From assembly GCF_016135805.1 (NCBI RefSeq), contig NZ_JADWOX010000009.1:1-64000 (forward strand): 64,000 nt of DNA. The letters are read 5' to 3'. The notes under the pieces are model-generated. The model saw only the letters and a list, made by a program, of their open reading frames with translations, had not been told where the DNA came from and searched no databases. Below are positions 8,193 to 16,340 of this stretch, in pieces (the stretch's first letter is position 1; each line of letters begins with the position of its first letter). Both the position numbers and the translations under genes were made by a program. The DNA comes from Caulobacter hibisci. GTDB lineage: Bacteria > Pseudomonadota > Alphaproteobacteria > Caulobacterales > Caulobacteraceae.

Positions 8193-8208
8193 CGCTAGAT
8201 ATAGTGGG
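8193..8208 (-). promoter_or_regulatory. Candidate NrdR box 1
   Basis: The minus strand reads CCCACTATATCTAGCG; its core CACTATATCTAG matches the NrdR consensus core CACTATATATAG at 11 of 12 positions. It lies about 60-75 bases before the nrdA start. Its centre is 30 bp from the second box, close to three helical turns, the spacing expected for paired NrdR sites. Confidence 0.65.
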
Positions 8209-8224
8209 CGTTGCGCCCCCAGAG

Positions 8225-8236
8225 CCCATATATGGG
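8225..8236 (-). promoter_or_regulatory. Candidate NrdR box 2
   Basis: CCCATATATGGG is a perfect 12-bp palindrome whose ATATAT centre fits the NrdR box core, though the flanks are CC/GG rather than the usual CAC/GTG. It lies just downstream of the TTGACG hexamer, where an nrdA promoter -10 would fall, so binding would block transcription. Confidence 0.5.
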
Positions 8237-8483
8237 GCCACAGGCGCCGCCTCTTCGTCAACGGGTCGGAACGCTTCCGAAGCGAGTTTTTCGTTAACAA
8301 GCTGTGAACGACTGAAGGTTCCCGGTGTGGATCAAGGGGTTGCCCACATGAGAATTTTTCGACGCGACGAAGCGCCGCACCAGCGTTAACGAAACTCCGC
8401 CGCCGGAACGCTCGGAGACCGACGATTCCGGATTCGAGGGAAGGGCGTACGGACAAAAAGAGCGGGGATATTTGGGCTCCGAT

Positions 8484-8644
8484 CCTCTCCCCTTGCGGGA
8501 GAGGGTGGCCCCGCGGAGCAGGGTCGGGTGAGGGGTCGAAAGCCCTGTCCGCCGCGGCGGCGGATCGACCGGTGCGCCGTCAGATTTCTGAGAGACCCCT
8601 CATCCGGCGGCTGCGCCGCCACCTTCTCCCGCAAGGGGAGAAGG
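8484..8644. repeat. Intergenic inverted-repeat element, family A copy 1
   Basis: Left arm CTCTCCCCTTGCGGGAGAGG through GGGTGAGGGGTC; right arm GAGACCCCTCATCCG through TCTCCCGCAAGGGGAGAAGG. The central part (CCTGTCCGC...GCGGATCGACCG) groups it with the copies at 47711 and 60199. It lies between the co-directional nrdA and ompA. Confidence 0.9.
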
Positions 8645-8663
8645 AAACCGAGACCACAAAAAG

Positions 8664-8694
8664 CAAAAGGCCCCGGAGTTTCCTCCGGGGCCTT
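8664..8694 (-). terminator. Rho-independent terminator of the OmpA-family gene
   Basis: A perfect 12-bp stem (8667-8678 with 8683-8694, arm AAGGCCCCGGAG). Read on the minus strand it has a GAAA tetraloop and is followed by a T-rich tract (CCTTTTGCTTTTTG). It lies 45 bases past the ompA stop. Confidence 0.9.
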
Positions 8695-8738
8695 CGCATT
8701 TCGTCGGGAAGCCGAGAGCCTCCGTCCGGGATCCGATC

Positions 8739-9947
8739 TTAGAAGTTGATCGAGATCGTCGAACGACGGTTCAGCGGTTCCTTCACGCCGTCGCCGGTGG
8801 CGACGGCCGGAGCGGTTTCACCCTTCCAGTCGACCGCCAGGGTCGATTGGGCGACGCCCAGGCCGACCAGCGCATCGGCCACGGCCTTCGCACGACGCTC
8901 CGACAGGCGGGCGTTGTACTTCGGCGAGCCCGAGGTGTCGGTGTGACCGACGACGACCAGCTTGGTCGCCTTGCCGTCGTTGGCGTACTTCGCGGCTTCC
9001 GAAACCACCGACTGGGCTTCCGGCGTCAGCACGTACTGATCGAACGGGAAGTAGACGATGAATTCCTTGGCCTCGAACGGCGCCGGAGCCGGAGGAGGCG
9101 GCGGCGGCGGGGGAGGCGGCGGGGGCGGAGGCGGCGGGGGCGGCGGAGGCGGCGGGGGCGGCGGCGGGGGCGGCGGAGCCGCGAACGAGTACCGCAGGCC
9201 GACCGTCAGCGACTGGTCCTTGTACTGGCCTTCGAACGTGCCCGGCTGCAGAGCGGCCGACCCCTTCGACTGCCAGCTGTGGTCGTCGGTGGCGAAGTAG
9301 CGATAGGTGACGTCGAGCTTCAGCTTGTCGGTCGCCTTCCAGGCCAGACCGGCGATGCCTTGCCAGGCGATCGCGATGTCGTCGTCGTCGACGGTCAGGT
9401 TCTGCACGGCCGGGTTGGCGGTCGTGATGGCGCCGACGCCGCTGAACTGACCCACGGTCGAGACGTCCAGGCGATTGACGCCGAGGCCGGCGCCCAGGAA
9501 CGGGTTGATCTTGGCGTCCGGCGCGAAGTCGTACAGGACGTTGAACATCAGCGACCAGGACTCGAGCGAGCCGTCCGGCGAGCCGCACTTCGGCGACGCG
9601 GTCGTACGGGTCACGCCCGGGGTGCAGAGGCCGATCGGCTGCTGACGGACGGGGTTGCCGCGGACGCTCGACAGGTCGCCCGGACGGTAGCCGCCTTCGA
9701 GTTCAGCGCGCCAGTTCGGGGTGAACTGGTAGCCCAGACGCACGAAACCGGTCCAATCGGACTCGGTGTTCCAGGTCCAGTGATAGTGAGCGCCGTCGGG
9801 GGCGTTGCCGTCCGACTCGCTGGTGACTTCGTTCGGCCAGTGGTAGCCGAGGTCGACCGCGCCGTACCAGCCGGTCTCTTGGGCCGAAGCGCCCGACGCG
9901 GCGAACACCGCGGCCAGGGCGGCTCCCGCCAGGAGTTTGAGTTTCAT
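8739..9947 (-). CDS. OmpA-family outer-membrane porin with poly-proline linker
   Basis: A 402-aa outer-membrane protein that anchors the envelope to peptidoglycan. Signal peptide MKLKLLAGAALAAVFAASGASA; N-terminal eight-strand barrel (about residues 23-257); a run of exactly 29 prolines (encoded by 9090-9176); then an OmpA C-terminal domain (about 297-402) with the peptidoglycan-binding motif VVGHTDTSGSPKYNARLSERRA and a final aromatic NF. The run uses mixed CCG, CCC and CCT codons, so it is not a simple nucleotide repeat. Translating it would depend on EF-P. The ATG at 9947 follows AGGGCT. A promoter-like TTACGC-N16-TATAAC lies 46 bases upstream, and a strong terminator follows. Confidence 0.92.
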   Translation of the reverse strand: MKLKLLAGAALAAVFAASGASAQETGWYGAVDLGYHWPNEVTSESDGNAPDGAHYHWTWNTESDWTGFVRLGYQFTPNWRAELEGGYRPGDLSSVRGNPVRQQPIGLCTPGVTRTTASPKCGSPDGSLESWSLMFNVLYDFAPDAKINPFLGAGLGVNRLDVSTVGQFSGVGAITTANPAVQNLTVDDDDIAIAWQGIAGLAWKATDKLKLDVTYRYFATDDHSWQSKGSAALQPGTFEGQYKDQSLTVGLRYSFAAPPPPPPPPPPPPPPPPPPPPPPPPPPPPPAPAPFEAKEFIVYFPFDQYVLTPEAQSVVSEAAKYANDGKATKLVVVGHTDTSGSPKYNARLSERRAKAVADALVGLGVAQSTLAVDWKGETAPAVATGDGVKEPLNRRSTISINF

Positions 9948-10288
9948 ATCAAGAGCCCTCTATTGCCCTGCACGGCCCAACGGCCGAGCATCGTTATACC
10001 AAGGCGCACGTTCCGCGTAAGTGTCGGCTCGGCAACACCGTCCAAAGTTTCACCGAGGCGGAAAGCCCCCCGCGACACCTCGCGGTCGCCTTGCGATCAC
10101 CAGCGCCGAATCCGACGATCTGAGGTCCACGAAAGGCGCCCGCGTCCTCCTCGGTTCGCACGCAAAGCGGCTCCGCGCAAGGCCTTCCGTAGCGTCGGGC
10201 GGGCTGGAAGGGCGGAAAAAGGCCGTGAATGGCCAAGTTTTCCACAAGGTGTCCGGCTACCTGCGACCCGAAGGGCCGAGCCGGGGCC
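9948..10288. other. Intergenic region upstream of the OmpA-family gene
   Basis: 341 bases. The part nearest ompA holds the leader and candidate promoter described separately. The rest shows no convincing gene, RNA or repeat; open frames here have poor composition and no matching SD. Confidence 0.5.
9993..10020 (-). promoter_or_regulatory. Candidate sigma70-type promoter of the OmpA-family gene
   Basis: Minus-strand TTACGC (10020-10015), 16 bases, then TATAAC (9998-9993), about 46 bases before the ATG. The -10 is good, the -35 moderate. Confidence 0.45.
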
Positions 10289-12076
10289 TCACCCGGCGTC
10301 GCGCAGCCGCTTGCGCTTGCCGCCCAGGGCGTCCGGGCGATTGAGCACCTTGCGGTACTCGTCGCGACGCTCGTGGATCGAGGCGATGACCAGGCCCATC
10401 GGCACGCCGATATCGACCAGCACCGCTTCCGACAGCTGCAGAGAGGCCTCGATGGTTTCGGGCACGGCGTCGGTGGCGCCCAGTTCGTAGAGCCGGGCGG
10501 CGTGGCGCGCGTCCCGGGCCCGGGCGACGATGGTGAGGTCGGGACGGTGGCCGCGAGCGGCTGCGACCACCGCCTCGGCGGCCTCGGGACCGTCCATGGT
10601 CACCACAACCGCGCGGGCGTGATCCAGGCCGCAGCGCTCCAGCAGCTCCACCCGGGCGGCGTCGCCGAAATAGACCCGGTGGCCGGCGCGGCGGCCCTGC
10701 TCCACGAGGCGCGGGTCGCGGTCGATGGCGATCCACGGCAGGTCGTGGCGGTCGAGCATGTCGCCGACCAGCCGCCCCACCCGGCCAAAGCCCACCACCA
10801 GCACCCGGCCCTTGGGTTCTTCCGTGGACAGATCGACCGCCTCGGGCGCGTCAGGCGCCTCGCTGGTCTCGGCCGGAACCTTGCGGCCCAGGCGCGCGCC
10901 CAGGCCGGTCAGGGCCGGGATCAGGAACATGGTCAGGGTCGCGGCCACCAGCACGGCCTGGCCGACGGCGGGACTGACCACCTCGGCGTCCATGGCGTTG
11001 GCCAGCAGCACGAAGGCGAACTCGCCGCCGGCCGCCAGGGCCAGGGCGCTCTCGGCCGAGGCCCGGTTGGACAGGCCAAACAGCTTGCCCAGGCCAAACA
11101 CCATGCCCGCCTTGATCGCCACCAGGCCGACGGCCGTGCCCAGCACCAGGATCGGCGAGGCGACCAGCAGCGACAGGTCCAGGCGGATGCCCAGCGACAC
11201 GAAGAAAAGCGACAGCAGCAGGCCCTTGAAGGGCTCGATCTTGACCTCGACCTCGTGGCGATACTCGGTCTCGGCCAGCAGCACCCCGGCCACGAAGGCG
11301 CCCAGCGCCATCGACAGGCCCGACAGCGAGCTGACCAGGCCGGCGCTGATGATCACCAGCAGGCAGGCGGCCATGAACATCTCTTCGCTCTTGGCCCTGG
11401 CGACCGAGCGCATCATCGGCCGCAGCGCCAGGCGGCCGACCAGCACGATCACCCCCAGGCCCAGCGCCGCCGGCAGCAGGGCCAGCAGGCCGCGGGCGTC
11501 GAACTGTCCGTGGCCGCGGCCCAGGATCGCCAGGGTGATCAGGATCGGGGCCACCGCCAGGTCCTGGAACAGCAGGACGGAGAAGGTCGCCCTGCCCCCT
11601 TCGGCGTGCAGCCGCTTGCGCTCGGCCAGCACCGGCACGGCGATGGCGGTGGACGACAGGGTCAGGGCCGAGCCGATGGTCAGGGCCGCCACCGGCGACT
11701 GGCCCAGCAGCATCGCCACCGCCCCCAGGGCCAGCGAACAGCCGACCACCTGGGCCGCGCCCAGGCCGAAGACATATTTGCGCAGCAGCCGCAGGCGCTC
11801 CCACGACAGCTCCAGCCCGATCATGAACAGCAGGAAGACGACGCCGAACTCGGCCAGCTGGCCGATCTCGTCGGGATTGTCGACGGTGACGTAGTCGAGC
11901 CAGGGGGCGATGGCGATCAGCCGGCCCAGGCCGAACGGCCCCAGGATCACGCCGGCCAGCAGGAAGCCCAGGATGGGGTTGATCTTCAGGCGCTTGAACA
12001 GCGGCGCGACGATCCCGGCCGTGGCCAGAAACAGGACCAGATCCTTGTAGTCCGCCGGTGAAACCTCGTGGTTCAA
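10289..12076 (-). CDS. CPA2-family monovalent cation/proton antiporter (KefB/KefC type)
   Basis: A 595-aa inner-membrane antiporter of the Kef type: about twelve hydrophobic helices (residues 10-385) with the CPA2 landmark FLLFMIGLELS, then a cytoplasmic TrkA-N/RCK nucleotide-binding domain starting at VLVVGFGRVGRLVGDML (about 415-430). It probably exchanges K+ or Na+ for H+. The C-terminal 45 residues are basic. The start is a TTG at 12076, supported by a strong SD (AGGAGGG) ten bases upstream and by the absence of a nearby ATG before the first helix. A small XRE regulator lies 25 bases upstream on the same strand, so the two likely form an operon; a second CPA2 antiporter diverges from it. 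Confidence 0.9.
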   Translation of the reverse strand: MNHEVSPADYKDLVLFLATAGIVAPLFKRLKINPILGFLLAGVILGPFGLGRLIAIAPWLDYVTVDNPDEIGQLAEFGVVFLLFMIGLELSWERLRLLRKYVFGLGAAQVVGCSLALGAVAMLLGQSPVAALTIGSALTLSSTAIAVPVLAERKRLHAEGGRATFSVLLFQDLAVAPILITLAILGRGHGQFDARGLLALLPAALGLGVIVLVGRLALRPMMRSVARAKSEEMFMAACLLVIISAGLVSSLSGLSMALGAFVAGVLLAETEYRHEVEVKIEPFKGLLLSLFFVSLGIRLDLSLLVASPILVLGTAVGLVAIKAGMVFGLGKLFGLSNRASAESALALAAGGEFAFVLLANAMDAEVVSPAVGQAVLVAATLTMFLIPALTGLGARLGRKVPAETSEAPDAPEAVDLSTEEPKGRVLVVGFGRVGRLVGDMLDRHDLPWIAIDRDPRLVEQGRRAGHRVYFGDAARVELLERCGLDHARAVVVTMDGPEAAEAVVAAARGHRPDLTIVARARDARHAARLYELGATDAVPETIEASLQLSEAVLVDIGVPMGLVIASIHERRDEYRKVLNRPDALGGKRKRLRDAG

Positions 12077-12101
12077 CGCCTTTTGCCCTCCTGGATCGAT
12101 C

Positions 12102-12374
12102 CTAGTCCGTCGTCTTCAGCCTCACGCCCGGTCCCCAGGCGCCAAGTCCCGGCTCGCCGCCTTCGGCCGCCGCGATCAGCACGGCGCCGCCTTCTTCCAG
12201 TGCGTCGATCAGAAGCCGCTCGGTGCTATGGTGCAAGGCGTGACGCTCGGTCTCGAAGTCCTTGACCGTGCTGCGCGACACCCCCGCCTTGTCGGCAAGC
12301 TCGCCTTGCGACCAGTTGAGCAGGCCACGGGCGCCCCGGCATTGGGCCGGCAGGAGAATTTTTGCGTGAGGCAT
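12102..12374 (-). CDS. XRE-family helix-turn-helix regulator (small)
   Basis: A 90-aa DNA-binding protein. The HTH lies at about residues 10-45 (CRGARGLLNWSQGELADKAG, then VSRSTVKDFETERH), followed by a short helix and a C-terminal strand (GAVLIAAAEGGEPGLGAWG). This is the compact XRE type common in alphaproteobacteria. The ATG at 12374 is used; the frame opens at 12401 but those residues are outside the fold. It lies between a CPA2 antiporter downstream on the same strand and another antiporter diverging 71 bases away, so control of either or both is a reasonable guess. Confidence 0.85.
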   Translation of the reverse strand: MPHAKILLPAQCRGARGLLNWSQGELADKAGVSRSTVKDFETERHALHHSTERLLIDALEEGGAVLIAAAEGGEPGLGAWGPGVRLKTTD

Positions 12375-12445
12375 CTGGAAACTCGCGGGCTTGTCACCCA
12401 TATTGGTTGAGTACGCCCGAAAAAGATGACCGTCAAGGAGGCTTC

Positions 12446-14095
12446 ATGCACCACACCTCGCTGATCGCAACCATCGTCGCGGGTCTGGTCCTGGCCTTCA
12501 TATTCGGCGCGCTCGCCAACCGGTTGAAGCTGCCGGTGCTGGTCGGCTACCTGCTCGCCGGGGTCATCGTCGGGCCCTTCACGCCGGGCTATGTCGCCGA
12601 CCAGGAGCTGGCCCCGCAGCTGGCCGAGATCGGCGTCATCCTGCTGATGTTCGGGGTCGGGCTGCACTTCTCGGTCAAGGACCTGATGGCGGTGCGCAAG
12701 ATCGCCATCCCCGGCGCCGTCGTGCAGATCGCCGCCGCCACCGTGATGGGCGTGGCCCTGGCCCTGTCGCTGGGCTGGAGCTGGGGCGCGGGCATCGTCT
12801 TCGGCCTGGCCCTGTCGGTCGCCTCGACCGTGGTGCTGCTGCGGGCCCTGCAGGAGCGCCGGCTGATCGAGACCGACCGGGGACGCATCGCCGTCGGCTG
12901 GCTGATCGTCGAGGACCTGGCCATGGTGCTGGCCCTGGTGCTGCTGCCGGCCCTGTCGGGCGTGCTGGGCGGAACCCCGCCGGCCAACGCCTCGGGCGGA
13001 CTGCTGCTGGCCTTCGCCATCACCATCGGCAAGGTCGTGGCGTTCGTGGCCTTCATGCTGATCGTCGGCCGCCGGGTCATTCCCTGGATCCTGCACCGCA
13101 TCGCCCACACCGGCTCGCGCGAGCTGTTCCGCCTGGCGGTGCTGGCCATCTGCCTGGGCGTGGCCTTCGGGTCGGCGGCGCTGTTCGGCGTGTCGTTCGC
13201 GCTGGGCGCCTTCTTCGCCGGCATGATCATGGCCGAGAGCGAGCTGTCGCATCAGGCCGCCAACGAGACCCTGCCGCTGCGCGACGCCTTCGCCGTGCTG
13301 TTCTTCGTCTCGATCGGGATGCTGTTCGACCCGATGGTGCTGCTGCGCGAGCCGCTGGCGGTGCTGGCCACGGTGCTGATCATCGTCGTGGGCAAGTCGC
13401 TGGTCGCCTATCTGCTGGTGCTGGCCTTCAAGCGTCCGCAGAGCGTGGCCCTGACCATCTCGGCCAGCCTGGCCCAGATCGGCGAGTTCTCGTTCATCCT
13501 GGCGGGCCTGGGCGTGTCGCTGAAGCTGCTGCCGGCCGAGGGCCGCGACCTGGTGCTGGCCGGCGCCATCCTGTCGATCCTGATCAACCCGCTGCTGTTC
13601 GCCTGGCTGGACAAGCGGATGGTCAAGGTCTCGGCCGACGAGGCGGTGGAGCCGGTGGCCGCCGCGGCCCAGCCGCACGCGGTGCTGGTCGGCTACGGCC
13701 GGGTCGGCAAGGCGGTGGCCGAGGGGTTGAAGAACCGCACGCCGCTGGTGGTCATCGAGGACGAGGTCGACCGGGCCATCGAGCTGCGCGAGGCCGGCTA
13801 CGAGGTCGTGGAAGGCAACGCCGTGCGCCCCGAGGTGCTGATGAAGGCGGGCCTGGACAAGGCCACCCACGTCTTCGTCGCCGTGCCCAGCCCCTTCGAG
13901 GCCGCGCGGATCATCGAGCAGGCCCGCGCCGCCAACCCCGACGCTCGCATCGTCGCCCGCGCCTATACCGACGCCGACGTCGACCTGCTGACCCAGATGG
14001 GCGCCACCGACGCCCTGATCGGCGAGCAGGAGATCGCGCGGGGGATGCTGCAGCGTGCCCCGCGGCGGGCGCCGCCGCCGGCGACAGCCCACTAA
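12446..14095 (+). CDS. ybaL: YbaL-type CPA2 cation/proton antiporter
   Basis: A 549-aa inner-membrane antiporter, distinct in sequence from the neighbour at 10289. Membrane half (about residues 5-395) with LVGYLLAGVIVGPFTPG and LLMFGVGLHFS; then a TrkA-N domain beginning at AVLVGYGRVGKAVAEGL (about 412-428) that should bind NAD(H) or a related nucleotide. The order and the MHHTSLIATIVAGL start resemble E. coli YbaL, a predicted K+/H+ antiporter. The ATG at 12446 has a near-perfect SD, AAGGAGG, at 12435-12441. The gene is followed by a family A repeat that separates it from the convergent terC gene. Confidence 0.9.
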   Translation: MHHTSLIATIVAGLVLAFIFGALANRLKLPVLVGYLLAGVIVGPFTPGYVADQELAPQLAEIGVILLMFGVGLHFSVKDLMAVRKIAIPGAVVQIAAATVMGVALALSLGWSWGAGIVFGLALSVASTVVLLRALQERRLIETDRGRIAVGWLIVEDLAMVLALVLLPALSGVLGGTPPANASGGLLLAFAITIGKVVAFVAFMLIVGRRVIPWILHRIAHTGSRELFRLAVLAICLGVAFGSAALFGVSFALGAFFAGMIMAESELSHQAANETLPLRDAFAVLFFVSIGMLFDPMVLLREPLAVLATVLIIVVGKSLVAYLLVLAFKRPQSVALTISASLAQIGEFSFILAGLGVSLKLLPAEGRDLVLAGAILSILINPLLFAWLDKRMVKVSADEAVEPVAAAAQPHAVLVGYGRVGKAVAEGLKNRTPLVVIEDEVDRAIELREAGYEVVEGNAVRPEVLMKAGLDKATHVFVAVPSPFEAARIIEQARAANPDARIVARAYTDADVDLLTQMGATDALIGEQEIARGMLQRAPRRAPPPATAH

Positions 14096-14098
14096 ATC

Positions 14099-14261
14099 CC
14101 TCTCCCCTTGCGGGAGAGGGTGGCCCCGCGGAGCGGGGTCGGGTGAGGGGTCGCACCTACAGAAACGCCGCGACGGCTGGTCAGCTGTCGCGGCGTCTTG
14201 CGTTTGAGAGACCCCTCATCCGTCGGCTGGCGCCGACACCTTCTCCCGCAAGGGGAGAAGG
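14099..14261. repeat. Intergenic inverted-repeat element, family A copy 2 (central hairpin type)
   Basis: Same arms as copy 1. The centre holds a 14-bp hairpin (14165-14178 with 14183-14196, loop GGTC) with one G-T wobble. The base pair next to the loop is T-A here and C-G in the copies at 27342 and 51385, a compensatory change. It lies between converging ybaL and terC. Confidence 0.92.
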
Positions 14262-14268
14262 ATCAGGA

Positions 14269-15054
14269 TCACTTCCCCTTCTTACCCGCCGACCTGCGCG
14301 AGAGCATGTTCAGGCCCTCGACGCCGGCCGAGAAGGCCATGGCGGTGTAGATGTAGCCCTTGGGCACGTGCACCCCGAAGCCCTCGGCGATCAGCACGGT
14401 GCCGATCATCAGCAGGAAGCCCAGGGCCAGCATCACCACGGTCGGGTTGTTGTTGATGAAGTTGCCCAGCGGGTCGGCGGCCAGCAGCATCACGGTCACG
14501 GCGGCGACGACGGCGATGACCATGATCGCCAGGTGCTCGGTCATGCCGACGGCGGTCAGGATCGAGTCGATCGAGAACACCAGGTCCAGCAGGATGATCT
14601 GGAAGATCGCCGCGCCGACGTTGGAGATCGCCGCGCCGGTCTTGTCGAGCACGTCGTGGCTTTCTTCCTTGGGATCGACCGTGTGGTGGATCTCCTTGGT
14701 GGCCTTCCAGATCAGGAACAGGCCGCCGGCGATCAGGATCAGGTCGCGCCAGGAGAAGGCGGTCTCGAAGGCCGGCTCGCCGTGGCTGCCCACCGGGCCG
14801 ACGATGCCGAGGTCAAAGACCGGGGCGGTCAGGCCGACGATGAAGGCGATGGTCGACAGCAGGACGAGGCGCATGATCAGCGCCAGCGAGATGCCGATGC
14901 GGCGCACGCGCTGGCGATGCTCGGGCGGCAGCTTGTTCGACAGGATCGAGATGAAGACCAGGTTGTCGATCCCGAGGACGACTTCCATGACCACCAGGGT
15001 GACGAGCGCCGCCCAGGCGGCCGGGTCTGCGGCGAGGTGAAGGAGTTCGTTCAT
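14269..15054 (-). CDS. TerC-family integral membrane protein
   Basis: A 261-aa membrane protein of the TerC/Alx family, linked to manganese export and to membrane-protein metalation. About seven helices; family signature [18 protein letters not shown] at about residues 21-38, with acidic residues inside helices, and the second-half echo [16 protein letters not shown] at about 154-169. Both carry the Asp-centred motif expected of a divalent-metal path. The loop near residue 130 ([12 protein letters not shown]) is rich in His and acidic residues. Start ATG at 15054. Metal specificity is inferred from the family only. Confidence 0.9.
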   Translation of the reverse strand: MNELLHLAADPAAWAALVTLVVMEVVLGIDNLVFISILSNKLPPEHRQRVRRIGISLALIMRLVLLSTIAFIVGLTAPVFDLGIVGPVGSHGEPAFETAFSWRDLILIAGGLFLIWKATKEIHHTVDPKEESHDVLDKTGAAISNVGAAIFQIILLDLVFSIDSILTAVGMTEHLAIMVIAVVAAVTVMLLAADPLGNFINNNPTVVMLALGFLLMIGTVLIAEGFGVHVPKGYIYTAMAFSAGVEGLNMLSRRSAGKKGK

Positions 15055-15172
15055 GGGTCCCGGAGTAGGTTGTGGACAGGTTGATCACGTCCCAACCCGT
15101 CGCTGGCCCCGCCGCGGCCGCCGGATCGGCGGTCGGCGAAATGCGGCGAAACTGGGACACGGAAGAGCAGAT

Positions 15173-16270
15173 ATGCCTGACGCCGCCCATATCAAGCCCC
15201 TGACCGCGCTTCGTTTCTTCGCCGCCTTCTGGGTGGTGATGTATCACTACTGGCCCAACCTCGCCGTCACGGGCGCGATTCCGGGCGTGGTGGCCAAGGG
15301 CTACCTCGGCGTCGAGGCCTTCTTCATCCTGTCGGGCTTCATCCTCTGCCACGTCTATCTGACGGCTTTCGGCGAGGGTCGGTTCGGCTATGGCGGCTTC
15401 CTGTGGAACCGGCTGGCGCGGGTCTATCCGCTGCACCTGTTCACCCTGGCCGGCGTCGGGCTGATGGCCTTCGCCGCCGGCCTGGCCGGCATCGCCGTCG
15501 ACAAGAACATGCTGGCCTGGGACGCCCTGCCGGCCAACCTGCTGATGGTCCAGGCCTGGGGCTTCGCGCCGGTGTCGGGCTGGAACCACCCGTCGTGGTC
15601 GATCTCGGCAGAGTGGTTCGCCTATCTCAGCTTCCCGGCCTTCGCCTTCGTGGCCTGGAGGCTGCGCGCGCGGCCGCTGGTGCTGCTGGGCGCGGCCCTG
15701 GCGGTGATCGCCGCCCTCTATCCGGCCTTCGAAAAGCTGGCCGGATTCCCGCTGACCGAGGCCACCATCCGCTGGGGCGCCCTGCGGATCGTGCCCTGCT
15801 TCTTCTACGGCTGCGCCCTCTACACCCTGTGGAAGAGCCAGGCCGTGACCCTGCGCGGGGCGGGAATCGGCGCCGCCGTGGCGGGCGCCGTTCTGCTCGT
15901 TACAGTGCAGCTCCAGGCGCCAGATGCGTTGATCGTGGCCATTTTGGGCGGTTTTATTCTATCCCTGGCGCGCCTGGCCAAGGCCGGTTCGACCTTCGCC
16001 ACCCAAAGCATCTTCGTGTATCTGGGCGAGATCAGCTACTCGACCTACATGATCTGCATCCCCTGGAAGATCCTGGCGATCAACGGGGCGGCCAAGCTGT
16101 TGAATATCGAGGGCGACAAACTGCCGCTACTGGTCTGGCTGTTAATCGTCGCGGCCTTGATTCCGCTGTCCGCGGCCTCGTACCATCTGGTGGAAAAGCC
16201 CGCCCGGGACTTGATGAAGTCTTTGGCCAAGCGTCGCCGTGGCGCGGCGACAACCGTCACTGTGGCCTAA
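15173..16270 (+). CDS. Acyltransferase 3 family membrane protein
   Basis: A 365-aa inner-membrane acyltransferase of the Acyl_transf_3 (OafA/NodX) family, which O-acylates surface glycans or other acceptors. It begins directly with the family motif (LTALRFFAAFWVVMYHYWP, residues 9-27, including the catalytic-type His), continues with GVEAFFILSGFIL (about 45-57) and about ten helices, and ends in a basic tail. No SGNH domain is fused to the C-terminus. The acceptor is unknown; there are no neighbouring glycan-synthesis genes. The ATG at 15173 follows GGAAGAG. Confidence 0.88.
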   Translation: MPDAAHIKPLTALRFFAAFWVVMYHYWPNLAVTGAIPGVVAKGYLGVEAFFILSGFILCHVYLTAFGEGRFGYGGFLWNRLARVYPLHLFTLAGVGLMAFAAGLAGIAVDKNMLAWDALPANLLMVQAWGFAPVSGWNHPSWSISAEWFAYLSFPAFAFVAWRLRARPLVLLGAALAVIAALYPAFEKLAGFPLTEATIRWGALRIVPCFFYGCALYTLWKSQAVTLRGAGIGAAVAGAVLLVTVQLQAPDALIVAILGGFILSLARLAKAGSTFATQSIFVYLGEISYSTYMICIPWKILAINGAAKLLNIEGDKLPLLVWLLIVAALIPLSAASYHLVEKPARDLMKSLAKRRRGAATTVTVA

Positions 16271-16340
16271 TAAACACTCTTTTCATATTTTTCCCCCAGG
16301 GTTATCGACTTACCCAGTGACGCGGGGGAGTACCCACAGC

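Larger units (their letters stand above)
8135..8738. other. Intergenic region between nrdA and ompA
   Basis: 604 bases without a credible gene. From left to right it holds the nrdA leader with two NrdR-like boxes, a TTGACG hexamer on the minus strand (8256-8261), a near-match to a DnaA box (minus strand TGATCCACA, 8326-8334), a CtrA-like TTAA-N7-TGAAC (8294-8309), two GANTC sites (8424-8428, 8431-8435), repeat family A copy 1 and the ompA terminator. The DnaA and CtrA matches are each one base off consensus and are weak. Confidence 0.6.

Noticed and set aside
8294..8309. CtrA site upstream of nrdA (TTAA-N7-TGAAC)
   Set aside because: One mismatch in the second half-site and no better support; kept only as a note in the intergenic entry.
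8326..8334. DnaA box upstream of nrdA (minus strand TGATCCACA)
   Set aside because: One mismatch to TTATCCACA and a single copy; chance occurrence is likely.
6239..8389. Open frame of 716 codons opposite nrdA
   Set aside because: nrdA has all catalytic motifs; the opposite frame is low-complexity Val/Ala/Arg/Gln text.
9058..9300. Poly-glycine frame on the plus strand
   Set aside because: Complement of the poly-proline coding stretch of the OmpA gene.
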